From: Chrysomallon squamiferum | Lineage: Eukaryota; Mollusca; Gastropoda; Neomphalida; Peltospiridae | Reading direction: 5' to 3' | Assembly (NCBI GenBank): GCA_012295275.1 | Contig: CM022672.1 | Span: forward strand, 13,385,495 to 13,447,494 | Length of the DNA stretch: 62,000 nucleotides | Part shown: piece by piece, positions 1 to 11,697 of the stretch | Layout of the letters: each line of letters starts with the position of its first letter | Numbering within the stretch: the stretch's first letter is position 1 | Program-made: the position numbers and the translations under genes | Notes under the pieces: model-generated | Told to the model about the DNA's origin: nothing | Databases searched by the model: none | Seen by the model: only the letters and a program-made list of their open reading frames with translations

Positions 1-245
1 CTGTCAGATCTAAGCTGCAATCAGTTGCTGTTTTTTTAGTTTTCCAAGGTATGGTGACCATTCTAGATCATTTTACTGAAGGGAACGTCCATTCACGTAA
101 CAATCCTTCGTACTGTCTTGTTTCTCTGTTAGACTCAGTCTGTTATCATTTACATTTAAATCTATAACAGTATCTCTTATAGTATTGGGTAATATAATAT
201 ACTCACTTCTGGAAAATCTGAACACATCTAAAAAGATACAATATA

Positions 246-314
246 ATGATGATGATGGTGATGATGATGATGATATCAGTAATAATAAAGATAATAATAA
301 TTTGAATAAAATAA

Positions 315-353
<39 letters not shown>

Positions 354-354
354 A
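246..354. repeat. (GAT)n and (AATA)n simple repeats
   Basis: A short GAT trinucleotide run is followed by about eleven copies of AATA from about 311. It is read directly from the sequence and has no coding content. Confidence 0.9.
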
Positions 355-797
355 GTAATGAATTAATAAAATTAGTAATTTATTTATTTATTTTTTATTA
401 GAAAATATATTATTTATAAAGATATTCTGAGCCATCGATCGTTTAAAAGGTTAATTATTATTGTTGTTGTTCTTCTTATTATTATTACTGTTGCTGTTGT
501 TGTTGTTGTCATTATTATTATTATTATTATTAATGCTATATATTTGCTATTGTTGTTGTTAATTAAATTATTAACTAAATATAATTATTTTATTGTAAAA
601 TTTCGATTTAAATATCGTTAACCAGAACAAACTGTCTGACCTAAAAATCAGTCCCATCACCACGCACTACTGTACTAAAATAAAACAAAGCGATTTTTCG
701 TGCAAGTCGAGATAAATAAGGTATATATTATATCGTCTTCTTCAGTCGAAACTGCTTTTCTTTGTCTCTTTTTATTCTATTATATGGTCTTATGTGA

Positions 798-799
<2 letters not shown>

Positions 800-849
<50 letters not shown>
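800..849. repeat. (TA)n microsatellite
   Basis: About 25 TA dinucleotides directly abut the left end of the Tigger-like element. This fits insertion at a TA target site, although the target duplication cannot be separated from the repeat itself. Confidence 0.9.
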
Positions 850-852
<3 letters not shown>

Positions 853-1557
853 TTCCCTCGCTATTCGCGGGGGTTACGTTCTTTACCCCCCCCCGCGAAT
901 AGCGAAAAACCGCGAATATTGGATGCAGTTTTAAAACGTCTATTATGAGATTATATACGGTACTAAATGCTTCCCAAACACTTTCTAAAGACACTCTTAC
1001 TCATTAATACAGTAATAATGTAGTAATATTGCATGCAGTTATGTATTTCACTAATGTAGTAATGATAATGTAAACACATTTTAATTTTGTACTGAAACAA
1101 TATTTTAATCAGAAAGAAACGTAAGTGCAGGAGGACAGTAACACCGCATAGCATAGTTACCCATACAGTATTACTGTACCGTAAAGTCATTTTCTATGCG
1201 TACAACATATGTATTAGAATTGACAGAAAGTGGAACACATTTAAAGGCAAACAGACAGATAAATACAGTACGCACAGTTCGGGTAATAATAATACAATTC
1301 AGTAATAATATGCAATTAAAAACATTATTAATACACGGTCACAAAAAATATGCACTGTACATACAGTGTATGCATTTATAAATTAATAATAATTGAAAAA
1401 AATTTGATATTGTTTGTGCGGTTTACCGAGCATTTGTTTTTATGACGTTATGACGCTCGCCTGGTATACCAGCATACGATGCGATAGGGTTAAGAGCCTA
1501 ACCCGCGAATATGCGGGGCCGCGAATGGGGAACCGCGAATAGGTGAGGGTATACTGT
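849..1557. mobile_element. Non-autonomous Tigger/pogo-like DNA transposon remnant
   Basis: The two ends form an imperfect terminal inverted repeat. The left end reads AGTATTCCCTCGCTATTCGC, and the reverse complement of the right end reads AGTATACCCTCACCTATTCG. Both ends carry several CGCGAATA-type subterminal motifs. The left end also folds on itself through a perfect 14-bp inverted repeat (860-873 with 890-903). The roughly 0.7-kb interior has no transposase. Known Tigger/pogo MITEs have termini of the CCCTCG...CGCGGGGGTTACG type and insert at TA, and this one lies in TA-rich DNA. The family call rests on remembered terminus style. Confidence 0.6.
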
Positions 1558-1789
1558 ATATATGTCTGCGGAATTTCTGTGCATTGACATTAAACGAAAT
1601 AACGACATAATATACAATTTGTTTATCAAAAGAAAAGAAAAGGATGAACAAGAAAAAAAAGAAGAAGAAAAACGTAGCTTAAATACATTCTAGGCTTCGC
1701 CATTTTTCTGCAGTTTTGACTTCACGAGGTACAGCACGAATCACGTATTCACTGAAGTTCTTGTTGGTGTTGTCAGGAAAACATAACTC

Positions 1790-1812
1790 TCAGGCGGTGA
1801 CGTCACGACTTC
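1790..1812. promoter_or_regulatory. CRE-like palindrome TGACGTCA
   Basis: The palindrome TGACGTCA lies in a short GC-richer patch. It matches the CREB/ATF consensus, but no transcription start is visible nearby, so function is unproven. The same 13-base core TGACGTCACGACT recurs near 21918. Confidence 0.25.
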
Positions 1813-3516
1813 CTTTGCTAATAAAATGGAAGCTTTCGTATATTTAGTAACAGAATTATTTTACTGTCATACTTCGTTATATGTCATGACAGATCGGCAA
1901 AAACAACAAAATAGATACTTTTAATGGACCATTTATTTATGTAGCAATATATACACCTTAAATGATCGTCTGTTACACAAAAGAAGTAATAGTAAATTTA
2001 ATGATGTTTTCATTTATCAGACTTCTGATGCTACAATTGAAATCGCTGATTTGGACGTTTTATTCTTGAAATTAATTGTTTCGTCTCTGTTCTGCCGACG
2101 ATTCGCAGTTTACGTCTGCTTCTAGGTAAAAAAAAATATAATAATAATAATAATAAATAAAAAAAAAAAATGAAGAGAGATTATTTATTTATATATTTAT
2201 TTATTTTTATTAGAATTAAAATAAATAAATAAATTAATTAATTAATTAATTAATTAAAAAAAAAAAAAAAAAAAATTAAATAAAACTATTTTACTATGCG
2301 GACTATGTCTTTTTTGTTGCAGTTTCTTATTAATATTTTTATTTCCAGAGTAGCTTTTAACCACAAAGTATACAATCAGTACGCAATATTAGTGCCAATT
2401 TAAAAAGAAAAATCTGTCATTTTATTAATATTATTATTATTATATATTTTTTTGAACTGTTACTGTCATATGAGTTCAAGCGCTTGTGAATATACTGTTT
2501 TGTTCTGTTTAGTGGAACCGTAAATAATAAATGTTTAAAATTAACAAAAAGAGAGAGAGAAAAAACGAAAAAATATGTTTCTAGAGTATGCTATAATCAC
2601 TGATTTGAAATAACCTATAGTACATGGGCACTCGTGCCAGATTCTGACAGTAGTCATGAAGTTGTGTTAATTTTATTAATAAAGTGCTTTGAAGTATTAA
2701 ATTCTACAAAGTAATAAACATTAACCTACAAACGAATGGGCGTTAGCTGTACAGGGGATAGGGAAGAAATTGAAAACGAAACTGAAAAAAAAAGAAGAAA
2801 AAAAAATAGCTGGACTTTTGAATTCATTTTTATATCAAATTTGTATTTTGAACGTTTTTGAAGATCGAACCACGAAATAATAAAATTTCGAAATGGAAGC
2901 GAAAATTATTTATTAATTATACAATCTGGTTGTAATATTTAAAAAAAAAAAATGCTTTGGAATTGTATATACACACTTTTGATACGATTAGATCAAAAAC
3001 CGCTATAGTACAAAAAAAGAAGAAGTTCAAACACATTTAATAAATAAACACGAGTAACTGGAAGCGAGATGAAGAGATTACCGCCTACACGTTACAATTT
3101 CCGCTAGATAAATAAACACATTTACAGTTACCGTTTCTTCTTTTTCGTTTTTCTAGTTTTTCCCATTCAATATTGATGTCTCAAATATCCTTCACGCGTG
3201 TTTTTCACACTCTCGGTTAAAGAAAGTTATGTTATTTTATAGACGACTTGTTTGACAAAACTGTCGCTAATGTGGATCCAGCTTTTCTGATGAGGAAGGG
3301 AGTCCATGGCAAAAAGGGAACAATAACATTATGAAAAGGCACTATTGAAAAATCAAACACGGTTCACATGGACCGCAATATAACAGTGCTACAACAGAGA
3401 CGCTGGCAGACGTATTCTACAGTGTTCTATACACTGACAGAAATTTTTAAAAAACTAAATAAATTTGTAAAACATTCTTAAAAATATTAATTAAAACGGG
3501 TACTTTTCGAATTTCA

Positions 3517-3546
3517 GGGGGGTGCCCGGACGCCTAGGGACCCCCC
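3517..3546. other. GC-rich hairpin
   Basis: GGGGGGT-G-CCC pairs with GGG-ACCCCCC around a 9-nt loop, in otherwise AT-rich DNA. It could be the tip of a degraded transposon or a structured non-coding element. The following 3522-3740 reading frame is open but unrecognised. Confidence 0.4.
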
Positions 3547-5202
3547 TCCACTATGCCCGCTCCAGGGTTGGCTTCGGTTTCGAAAGATTCGATATCTTGT
3601 CTCAACAGACTTCTCTTAATCAAATAAATGAATCCGACAGTCTGTCAACTTCCTTCTTCTTTGAACAAATGAACGAATATTTAAAAAGCCTATTCCTTGA
3701 TCAAAATCAGGTAAAAACCAGCTTTGACTGTTGCTTGTGAAATTGTCTCTTCCAGTATTTGCTGGAGCAAGTTAATAAAACTATAAATAATTATTTATTA
3801 TTTTTAATTGTTTTAAAAAGAACCATCACTTCCATGATATTATGTGCGGAGTCGGATTTCCAACGCAAACATTTTGTTTTACATTATCTGCATTATTTAC
3901 AATATTTACAACCATACATATCAATCAATGTAACTTCAGTCACAGAAAAACGTGTTAAAACTAAATTATGATGGTAAAAAACAAATAGTACTTTATGTAA
4001 TTCTAACGACCAAACTTTGCTAATAATTAAGTTTTGCATTAAAATAACGAGATCTCGCGAGAATGCACCTGACCTGATAAATAAAAAAGAATAATCAGAC
4101 AGTTTAGATAATATATTTACAACATTTGAACAAACAAAAGATAACTTGGAAATCCCGTCACCCAGTCATGTGAAAGTTTTTTTATTTTATACTGTATTTA
4201 AATTAGTCTCGATACCACAGTAGTTTGTAATCTGCTTTCAGAGTGCTATATTGGCAACATTATTATATTTTGGAGGAGGTACGGTAATTAATAATCAACA
4301 TAACCTTCCTTACCAATCCTCAAAAAATAATTACATTGTCATAGTCATTCCATTCAAGCTACTGGACTGTGTGCCAATGATAATCGTGCTTGTACCTGTA
4401 TCAGATGTCAGAACATTTATAATTTTTTACTGATTCACTGACTGCTTTATAATCTTTATTAGTTATTTAAAATGACTTTTTTTTTATTGCTATGTTAACA
4501 AGTATGCTGCTGTAACAATAATAACAACAACAACGACAACTCAGCGAAACAGCAGCAGCAAAAATAACAACACCAACAATAATAATGTCCTAACAACAAC
4601 AAACAAAATAACACACAGACACACACACTTCCACCGATACAGGCACAAAAGATAACAACTTTTTTAATTTTTAATTTTTTAAAATAATATTTTGTATCGC
4701 AGCAAAACGGGAATAGTATATAGTTTAGGATTCAGTCTCTCTAACAGAACCAGTTTCCATATAGTGTCCGGAATATGCATCAGTATTTGAAATTATTTGT
4801 ATTTTTATTATGCTTCGTTTTCATCTTATATATGTAATACTACGTTATATTTTAGGAAAACAAAATCATAGGAACAATGACTGAAATTTTACATTTATTT
4901 TATATTATTTTGTGCTGAGAAATAAAAAATAAGAAATAAAGAAAAATAAACAATACGAAATAAAATAAAATAAATCACAACAACAACAACAACAATATTA
5001 ATAATAGTAATGATAATGATAATGATGATGATTATAATATTAAACAGATAGTTTGTTTATAGGAAATAGTTAAGTAAAATAGTCGCATACTCTCAGTATA
5101 TCAGAATTATTTTAAATTTCTAGTGAAATAATAATAAATAAAACAAACATATAATATAACATAATATAGTACAATATTATAAAATACAATATTATACAAT
5201 GC

Positions 5203-5324
5203 AATATAGTATAGTATAGTATAGTATAATATAATATAATATAATATAATATAATATAATATATAATATAATATAATATAATATAATATAAAATAATATA
5301 TAATAAAATATGATATAATATAAT
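5203..5324. repeat. (ATAAT)n-type pentanucleotide repeat
   Basis: TAGTA units grade into TATAA/ATAAT units over about 120 bases. The ORF reading through it is a repeat artefact of Ile, Leu and Tyr. Confidence 0.9.
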
Positions 5325-6248
5325 CACTTTACGAAGCGCTGTGTACTCAGTCTGTTGAGCTATTTTAGATTCATGCGCGCAAAATCAAATCACTCAACGT
5401 CAATACATATAAGCTTCTATGCATCTTCGGAACTGGTAACAACACTGCCAAATTTTATTATTATCACAGATTAGTTGTGTGAAAGAAAAACAGCCATCAA
5501 AAAAATATAAATAATCTATTTATATTGGCATCAACAACTGTTACCGAAATTAAAATAATATGACGGCATCGTCAGAAAATACATATAAGAATATATATTA
5601 TTTAAAAAGATGGGTTTTTTGGGGGGTTTTCCGTGGGAGGTAACTTTTTATTCTTTTCTTTTTGTAAAAGGTGTTATACTATGGTATCAGACAGACATTA
5701 ATGCCCAACATTACAAAATAAAAATTGTTTTATGACTGCGTTTAAGAACATATGGGCCCAGGCGCTCTGATTATTTTTGTTATCATAGACTGTTGTAATG
5801 TGCTTTTCTATCTGCGGCAAATGCAGATAAAAAAATGTATAGCTAATGAAAACACGATTTAGCACGTTTTAACCGAAAACTGTATCAGATATATTTAATG
5901 ATTGTATATATATATATATATTAGTAGCATTAATAAGTATAAACTAGTGATGTCATTTAATAAAACAAATTTCAATGTTCAGTAAAATAAACTGAATAAA
6001 ATGTTATCGTGGCAACAGCATATTTCAGAGTTATAATTAATTTCTTTATTTTCTAAGAAAACAAAATAAAATATTGTTTTCAAGTTTTCAACTATAGAAT
6101 TTCAGTTATAATGCATTGTTGCAGCGTTCCATCAAAAACTGTTCAAGTATGCCTGTACGGACAGATGTCTTATACAAATTTTTGATAATATCCATTTCGG
6201 CAATGTACATAATGTTATTATTGTTTTACTTGTTTTCTTCTTCTTATG

Positions 6249-6250
<2 letters not shown>

Positions 6251-6307
<57 letters not shown>

Positions 6308-6331
6308 GTTGTTAATATTATTATTATTATC
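6251..6331. repeat. (ATT)n microsatellite
   Basis: About 18 nearly perfect ATT units are followed by GTT/ATT variants. This is one of many such arrays in the window. Confidence 0.9.
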
Positions 6332-6802
6332 TAGGAACTGTTAACTGTTAATTTATTAGAATAGATAATAATAAATAGAAAAACAACTAATTTAGAAAAA
6401 TGAACTCATTTATATAAATCACCCATGGTCACCCATGCATAGATATACCTTGATATAAACACTTATAAAGATAAATAAAGTCATAAAATATCTTAATCTT
6501 TTCTTACCATTGTGTATCTTTTAAATCAAAATTAAATAATTTAAGAATTGATTACTTAAATTATTTTCTACACCAAACATTACTAATAAATCGTCTATAC
6601 AATAATATAAAAGAGAAATTCTCTTTTGTTTGTTTAGTTGATTTATTTAATAGTATTCTTTGGTTAGTGCCCGGCGTTTCGTAACATATATCTCATCATT
6701 CTTACATGTTAAGAAAAAATAATTATATTGAAATGATTTTGACGTAGATGTTTCCAAAAACAAAAGGGAATAATGCTGACTGTTTTCGTAGGTTTCATTT
6801 TT

Positions 6803-6806
<4 letters not shown>

Positions 6807-6886
<80 letters not shown>
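6807..6886. repeat. Compound (TC)n(TA)n microsatellite
   Basis: About 29 TC dinucleotides run straight into about 10 TA dinucleotides. Confidence 0.95.
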
Positions 6887-7404
6887 AAATAAATAACATA
6901 ACTGATAAGCTATTATAATATGGTTTCAAATAGTCATTAAAGCCTTAGATTACAAATCTAAAAAATGTTTATAAAAATTAAAATTCATAGCTCTTAATTT
7001 TGACGATTTCTGATGCTTCTGGCCAAATTAATTACAGAATGATCCACCATCATCTTTTTGCAATATGTTAATGGGAATGACTGTGACATATTTGCATAAT
7101 TTAATCATTTCGTTTTGCCATTTAAACGAATGTGTTGCCACTCACCTTGTGAACGAAAATGTTACGTGACGAACCCACCTGTGACCTAATACATACATTA
7201 ACTGTTTTACTGTTAGTCAGATCGATGGGCATGTTTAATGTATTTAAAATTAAAACAGTTTACTGACACAGCGTAAATAACATTAACTAACCTGTACAAA
7301 AAAAAAAAAAAAAAAAAAGTTTACTTTACGTAAATCATTATAAATAATAAAGAAAGAAAGAATGAAACAAACAAACAAATAAATAAATTAATTCAGTTAA
7401 TCTT

Positions 7405-7608
7405 ATGTTATTTATTTTATATTTTCAGGTCGTTCTACAATAAACACATGTAATTCAATTATTGTTATTTATTTTATATTTTCAGGTCGTTCTACAATAA
7501 ACACATGTAATTCAGTTATTGTTATTTATTTTATATTTTCATGTCGTTCTACAATAAACACATGTAATTCAGTTATGTTATTTATTTTATATTTCCAGGT
7601 CGTTCTAC
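7405..7608 (+). repeat. 57-bp tandem repeat containing a splice acceptor
   Basis: Four units of period 57, 57 and 56 bases each contain TTATTTATTTTATATTTTC, then the acceptor dinucleotide position, then GTCGTTCTAC. AG falls at 7427-7428 and 7484-7485. The third unit has AT at 7541-7542 instead. The fourth has the used AG at 7597-7598. Units 1 to 3 continue AATAAACACATGTAATTCA, while the last continues into the protease exon. The first 10 bases of the exon are therefore part of the repeat. Confidence 0.93.
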
Positions 7609-7704
7609 GGTGATCTGAGAAACTGGAGAGTGGTGCTTTCCGCTGAGAATCTCGAGATCGACACTGGAAGAGAAATCTACAGACGAATACAGCGAATCAT
7701 CAGC
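7599..7704 (+). CDS. Protease exon a (segment following His57)
   Basis: The acceptor is ATTTCCAG and the donor GTGAGT. After one base of a split codon it encodes 35 residues running from SFYGDLRNWRVVL to RRIQRIIS, matching the S1A segment between the catalytic His and Asp (compare W-x-V-x-L and R-x-I-I-x-H-P). It ends in phase 0 and joins HPGY in the next exon exactly as the family does. Confidence 0.88.
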
Positions 7705-9802
7705 GTGAGTAAAACACGAGGATTTTATCTTTGTTTGACACGCACTGAACACAACTGCATGTTCCCAAATAACCTCTATTTTAAAAATCTGAAAATTAAT
7801 TTTTGTATAACCTCACTGACTCTTATAGTATAAAGAAACATCCTGAAGTGAATTTAACATCTCATTTACAATATAACGAGGCTGTGTGTCAGTATAAACA
7901 CTCACACAACATGAATTTACAATGACTGTCAGATGCCTCACATAGCAATGCGTCCAGTATTCATTTTTAGATCCAACAGTTTTAAAGTTGTTAATTTAAC
8001 ACGTATGTATGGGTAATAAATAATAATAACGACAGTTTTATTTTGACTTTAATAGGAATCATAGAGGATGAAGTTCATTTTCATGGGAACGTGTAAACAC
8101 AGCCATTATATATATGCAGCACTATAAGTCACAGAGGTTCACTGTTAGAAAATTAAGCAAAACTATATATGTTACGCTTTCAGACTTTACATTATCACAA
8201 TGAAATTTGTGCAGCCATAGTGCCAGTGAAGTTAAAGCACTGTGGCCTATAAGATCAGAAAATTTACACACCCTTGATATACAGTATCTATGATAATTCA
8301 TATGTATGTGACGATACAAATATAATGAAATTCATTTTCAAAGATAAAACGGCATTTTGATTTTAATAGTTTCAGTTCAAACAGGCATCTATATAGCAAA
8401 CTGTTTGTTGAAAAGTTCTTAGTGGTTTATATATCAGGACTGGAGATAGTGCAATATGTGTATTTACAATTAGTGTTATATAAATGTAACAAGATATTCG
8501 AGTACAAATACAAAGTCATAGAAAATACACATAACGGATTACTATTACTTTAACACGTAATCTTCATTTCAATAACGATTACTTCGCGTAATACGCAAAC
8601 TGAGACGTAATGAAAAGGATGTGACACAGTATTCAAAACAACTAAGAGAAAAATGGCTATAACGTCCTAATTGTTTTATTTGTAATTTATTTTAAATCAG
8701 TATTCAAAGGTGTGGATGTAATTGTTTTAACATAGTAAGATGCTGTTTATTAACAAGCATGTAATATTGTTTCTGGTGGAAAACTAGTTTTAATACACTT
8801 TCTCTGCAGTAACTGAATACTCAGTTATAGACTGCTTGGATTATTCAGTGTTGTATTAGGAACTATATTTATATTTATCATCAAGAAATACTGAAGATGT
8901 ATTCTGAACACAATAATGCACAATCGACTATTTGCATTTAATGACAGGTGTTCTTATGGCGAAAAATATAGCGAAGTGTAGTGGCATGGGACTATTATTT
9001 CATAATTTATAACGAAGAAAACAGTATATATACACACACACACACAGACATTCATATATGCATACATACATAAACATACATACATGCTGATACAGAAACA
9101 TACATGGAATCAAACAAATAGACATCCATACGCATATACACATTCTAAACCTCAAAGCTGTTGGAGCTCATAGTTTCACTCACTGAGAGATAAATAACTC
9201 AAATAACTTGGTTTGTTTGGGTTGGCAGGTATGTGTGAATATGAAACATCAAAAAAAGCTGGCACGTTAAACAGGAAAAACAGACGCCCGTAAAACCTTT
9301 CAGTTCATATGTACTTGATTTTAATAATACTGTACATTAAAAAGAAATTTTTTTCTTTCTTTCTTTCTTTATTAAAATTAATTTAAAAATAAATAAATAA
9401 ATAAATAATGACGGTAAAAACAACAACAACAATAATAATATATATTTTTATTATTATTATTATTATTATTTATTTATTTTATTTTTTTGTTTGGGGGTTG
9501 GAGGTTGATTTGGGTTTCTTGCTGTTTTTTGTTTTTGTTTTTGTTGTTTTTTAATTGTTTTTTGGTATTTGTCATATATAGTTTATTTTTACATAAGCCA
9601 TGTAACCAATACACAGAACTAGTCGTCAAGTTAATTTTTATGTTTTGACATTTAAAAACACACTGAATTAAATTCGATTTATCTACTATTGTTTATATGT
9701 TAATGAAGTTTTGGAAATAATATTCTAAAGTCGTACGTACTAATTTATTATCTGTTCTGCCTGTTCACATATGCATACACACACACACACACACACACTC
9801 AC

Positions 9803-9877
<75 letters not shown>

Positions 9878-10010
9878 TATAATCAGTATTATGATTAGAA
9901 AATAATATATTAAATATAATTGCATTTTATAAACCGTTGGTTAAAATGAAAATCCTACAGTTATGCTAAAACACAGAAAGCAACACACAAATATATACAA
10001 TTACATACAT

Positions 10011-10069
<59 letters not shown>

Positions 10070-11063
10070 CATGAATCACCAACACATAAATATATACATA
10101 CTCATACATACCACAAACATACATAAATACACACACATATGTACAAACATACCTAAGTGTATCTACACACATATATATTTATACACTGTTGACCCTCGAT
10201 TTCACGCAACATGCACATTTCCGTGAAATCACGAATGTAAACTTTAACCCTGGAATTTACCGAAATAAATTTAGTACCCATAACAGCTATATCATACAGT
10301 AAGTAATATAATGACGTAACAGTATAGAGACATAAAAACAAAGTAAACAAAATAATGTCATACAGTGTATGAAAAGTAAAACGTACAGCAGAAAAACGTA
10401 GCGTGGGTTGGGTGAAGTTTGTTAGGTCAGGATGGTTATGGGTCAGTTGTAAAATTTGCTCTTACCTTGGTGGAAAGTGGGTTAAGAAAGGGACTGATAT
10501 GATCAGAGAATGGGACTCACAATAACTTTATAATATATATAGAGATAAGGTTTCAAGTGGGAAATGGCGGTGGGTTAAAAAAAATATATTATTTTTCCAC
10601 ATTTGGTCCGGATTTCCCGAAATTCGGAAAACCGAGGACAGTGAAAACGAGGGTTAACAGTATGTACAAGCAAATGGCAAGCAGTTAAACTGTACGTCTT
10701 TCCAAACATCTGAAATCATCTTTCAGAAACCTTTACAGTAAATTAAGCTGAAGAATACCGGTCAAGTTTAACAGAAAGTGCTCACTGGCAGCCTTATTCA
10801 AATAATGCACAGCTACACCATACTTTCCATACGTTAGGTATGCCCCTGTTTATATGTATACACACATGCACAAATGTATTTTATACAGACATCCGTATAC
10901 TAAAAGGTTGAAGGTATTCAGCTGTATTCAAACTAGTTGGTAAATAAACAGTTCATACCAAAAGCTATTATAAGATTCAGTCCAGTCTTTTTTATATGTG
11001 AATTATTTCTGTGTAGAAGATAAGGATTGATTCTGTTTTGATTTATTATAATTATTGTTGTTG

Positions 11064-11116
<53 letters not shown>

Positions 11117-11659
11117 TTATTATTATTATTATTTTTATTATTATTACTTTTTTGTTGTTGTTGTTACTTTTATTATAATTCTTCTTTTTCTTATTATTAC
11201 TACTATTTTTACTACTACTACTGTTACTACTACTACTACCATCATCATCATCATCATCATCATCATTATTATTATTAAAATTAATATTAAACAAAATAGA
11301 TTTAATTCTAAAACTAAAACAAAACTATACATTTGAATCATCATTCTTCTCCGCTTGGTACCAAGGCTGTTACATTCGTGTTGCGCATACCTGTAATTTA
11401 AAAACAGATCGCCAGTGACTTTGAGAGAGACAACACACGCAGTCGACGTCTGTAGATGTTTCTCGTCTGCACAACGCACACATTTCATGAGCAGACGTCG
11501 CTGTCAGAATTAACTGTCAGTTGTTTGTGTGTTTAATGCACGGAGATGTTTGTGTATTGAACTGTTGAAGGTTGCATTAAAAAAATGAAAATGTAATAAA
11601 AATAATACAGAAAATTAAAATCGTGGTCACAGTTTTAATAATTTGTTTTACAGATTTTT

Positions 11660-11697
<38 letters not shown>

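Larger units (their letters stand above)
1..7404. other. Non-coding flank upstream of the first visible protease exon
   Basis: I found no exon that I can support here. The stretch is either an intron of the protease gene that starts at 7599 or the intergenic DNA before it. It holds many simple repeats, one Tigger-like element (849-1557), a GC-rich hairpin (3517-3546) and AT-rich unique sequence. I looked for the missing protease exon (activation site and a TAAHC-type His57 motif) and did not see it. The short ORFs in the region are low complexity or look random. Confidence 0.55.

Noticed and set aside
8122-8319. 65-codon ORF on the - strand containing CKFSDLIGHSALTSLALWLH
   Set aside because: It is not repetitive, but it overlaps an inverted repeat, has no recognisable domain, and its possible splice borders are weak. 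More likely part of an old mobile element than a gene.
11055-11488. Long ORFs rich in Leu/Ile, Asn/Asp or Val on both strands
   Set aside because: They read through trinucleotide microsatellites. Composition is dictated by the repeat on either strand and there is no conserved domain.
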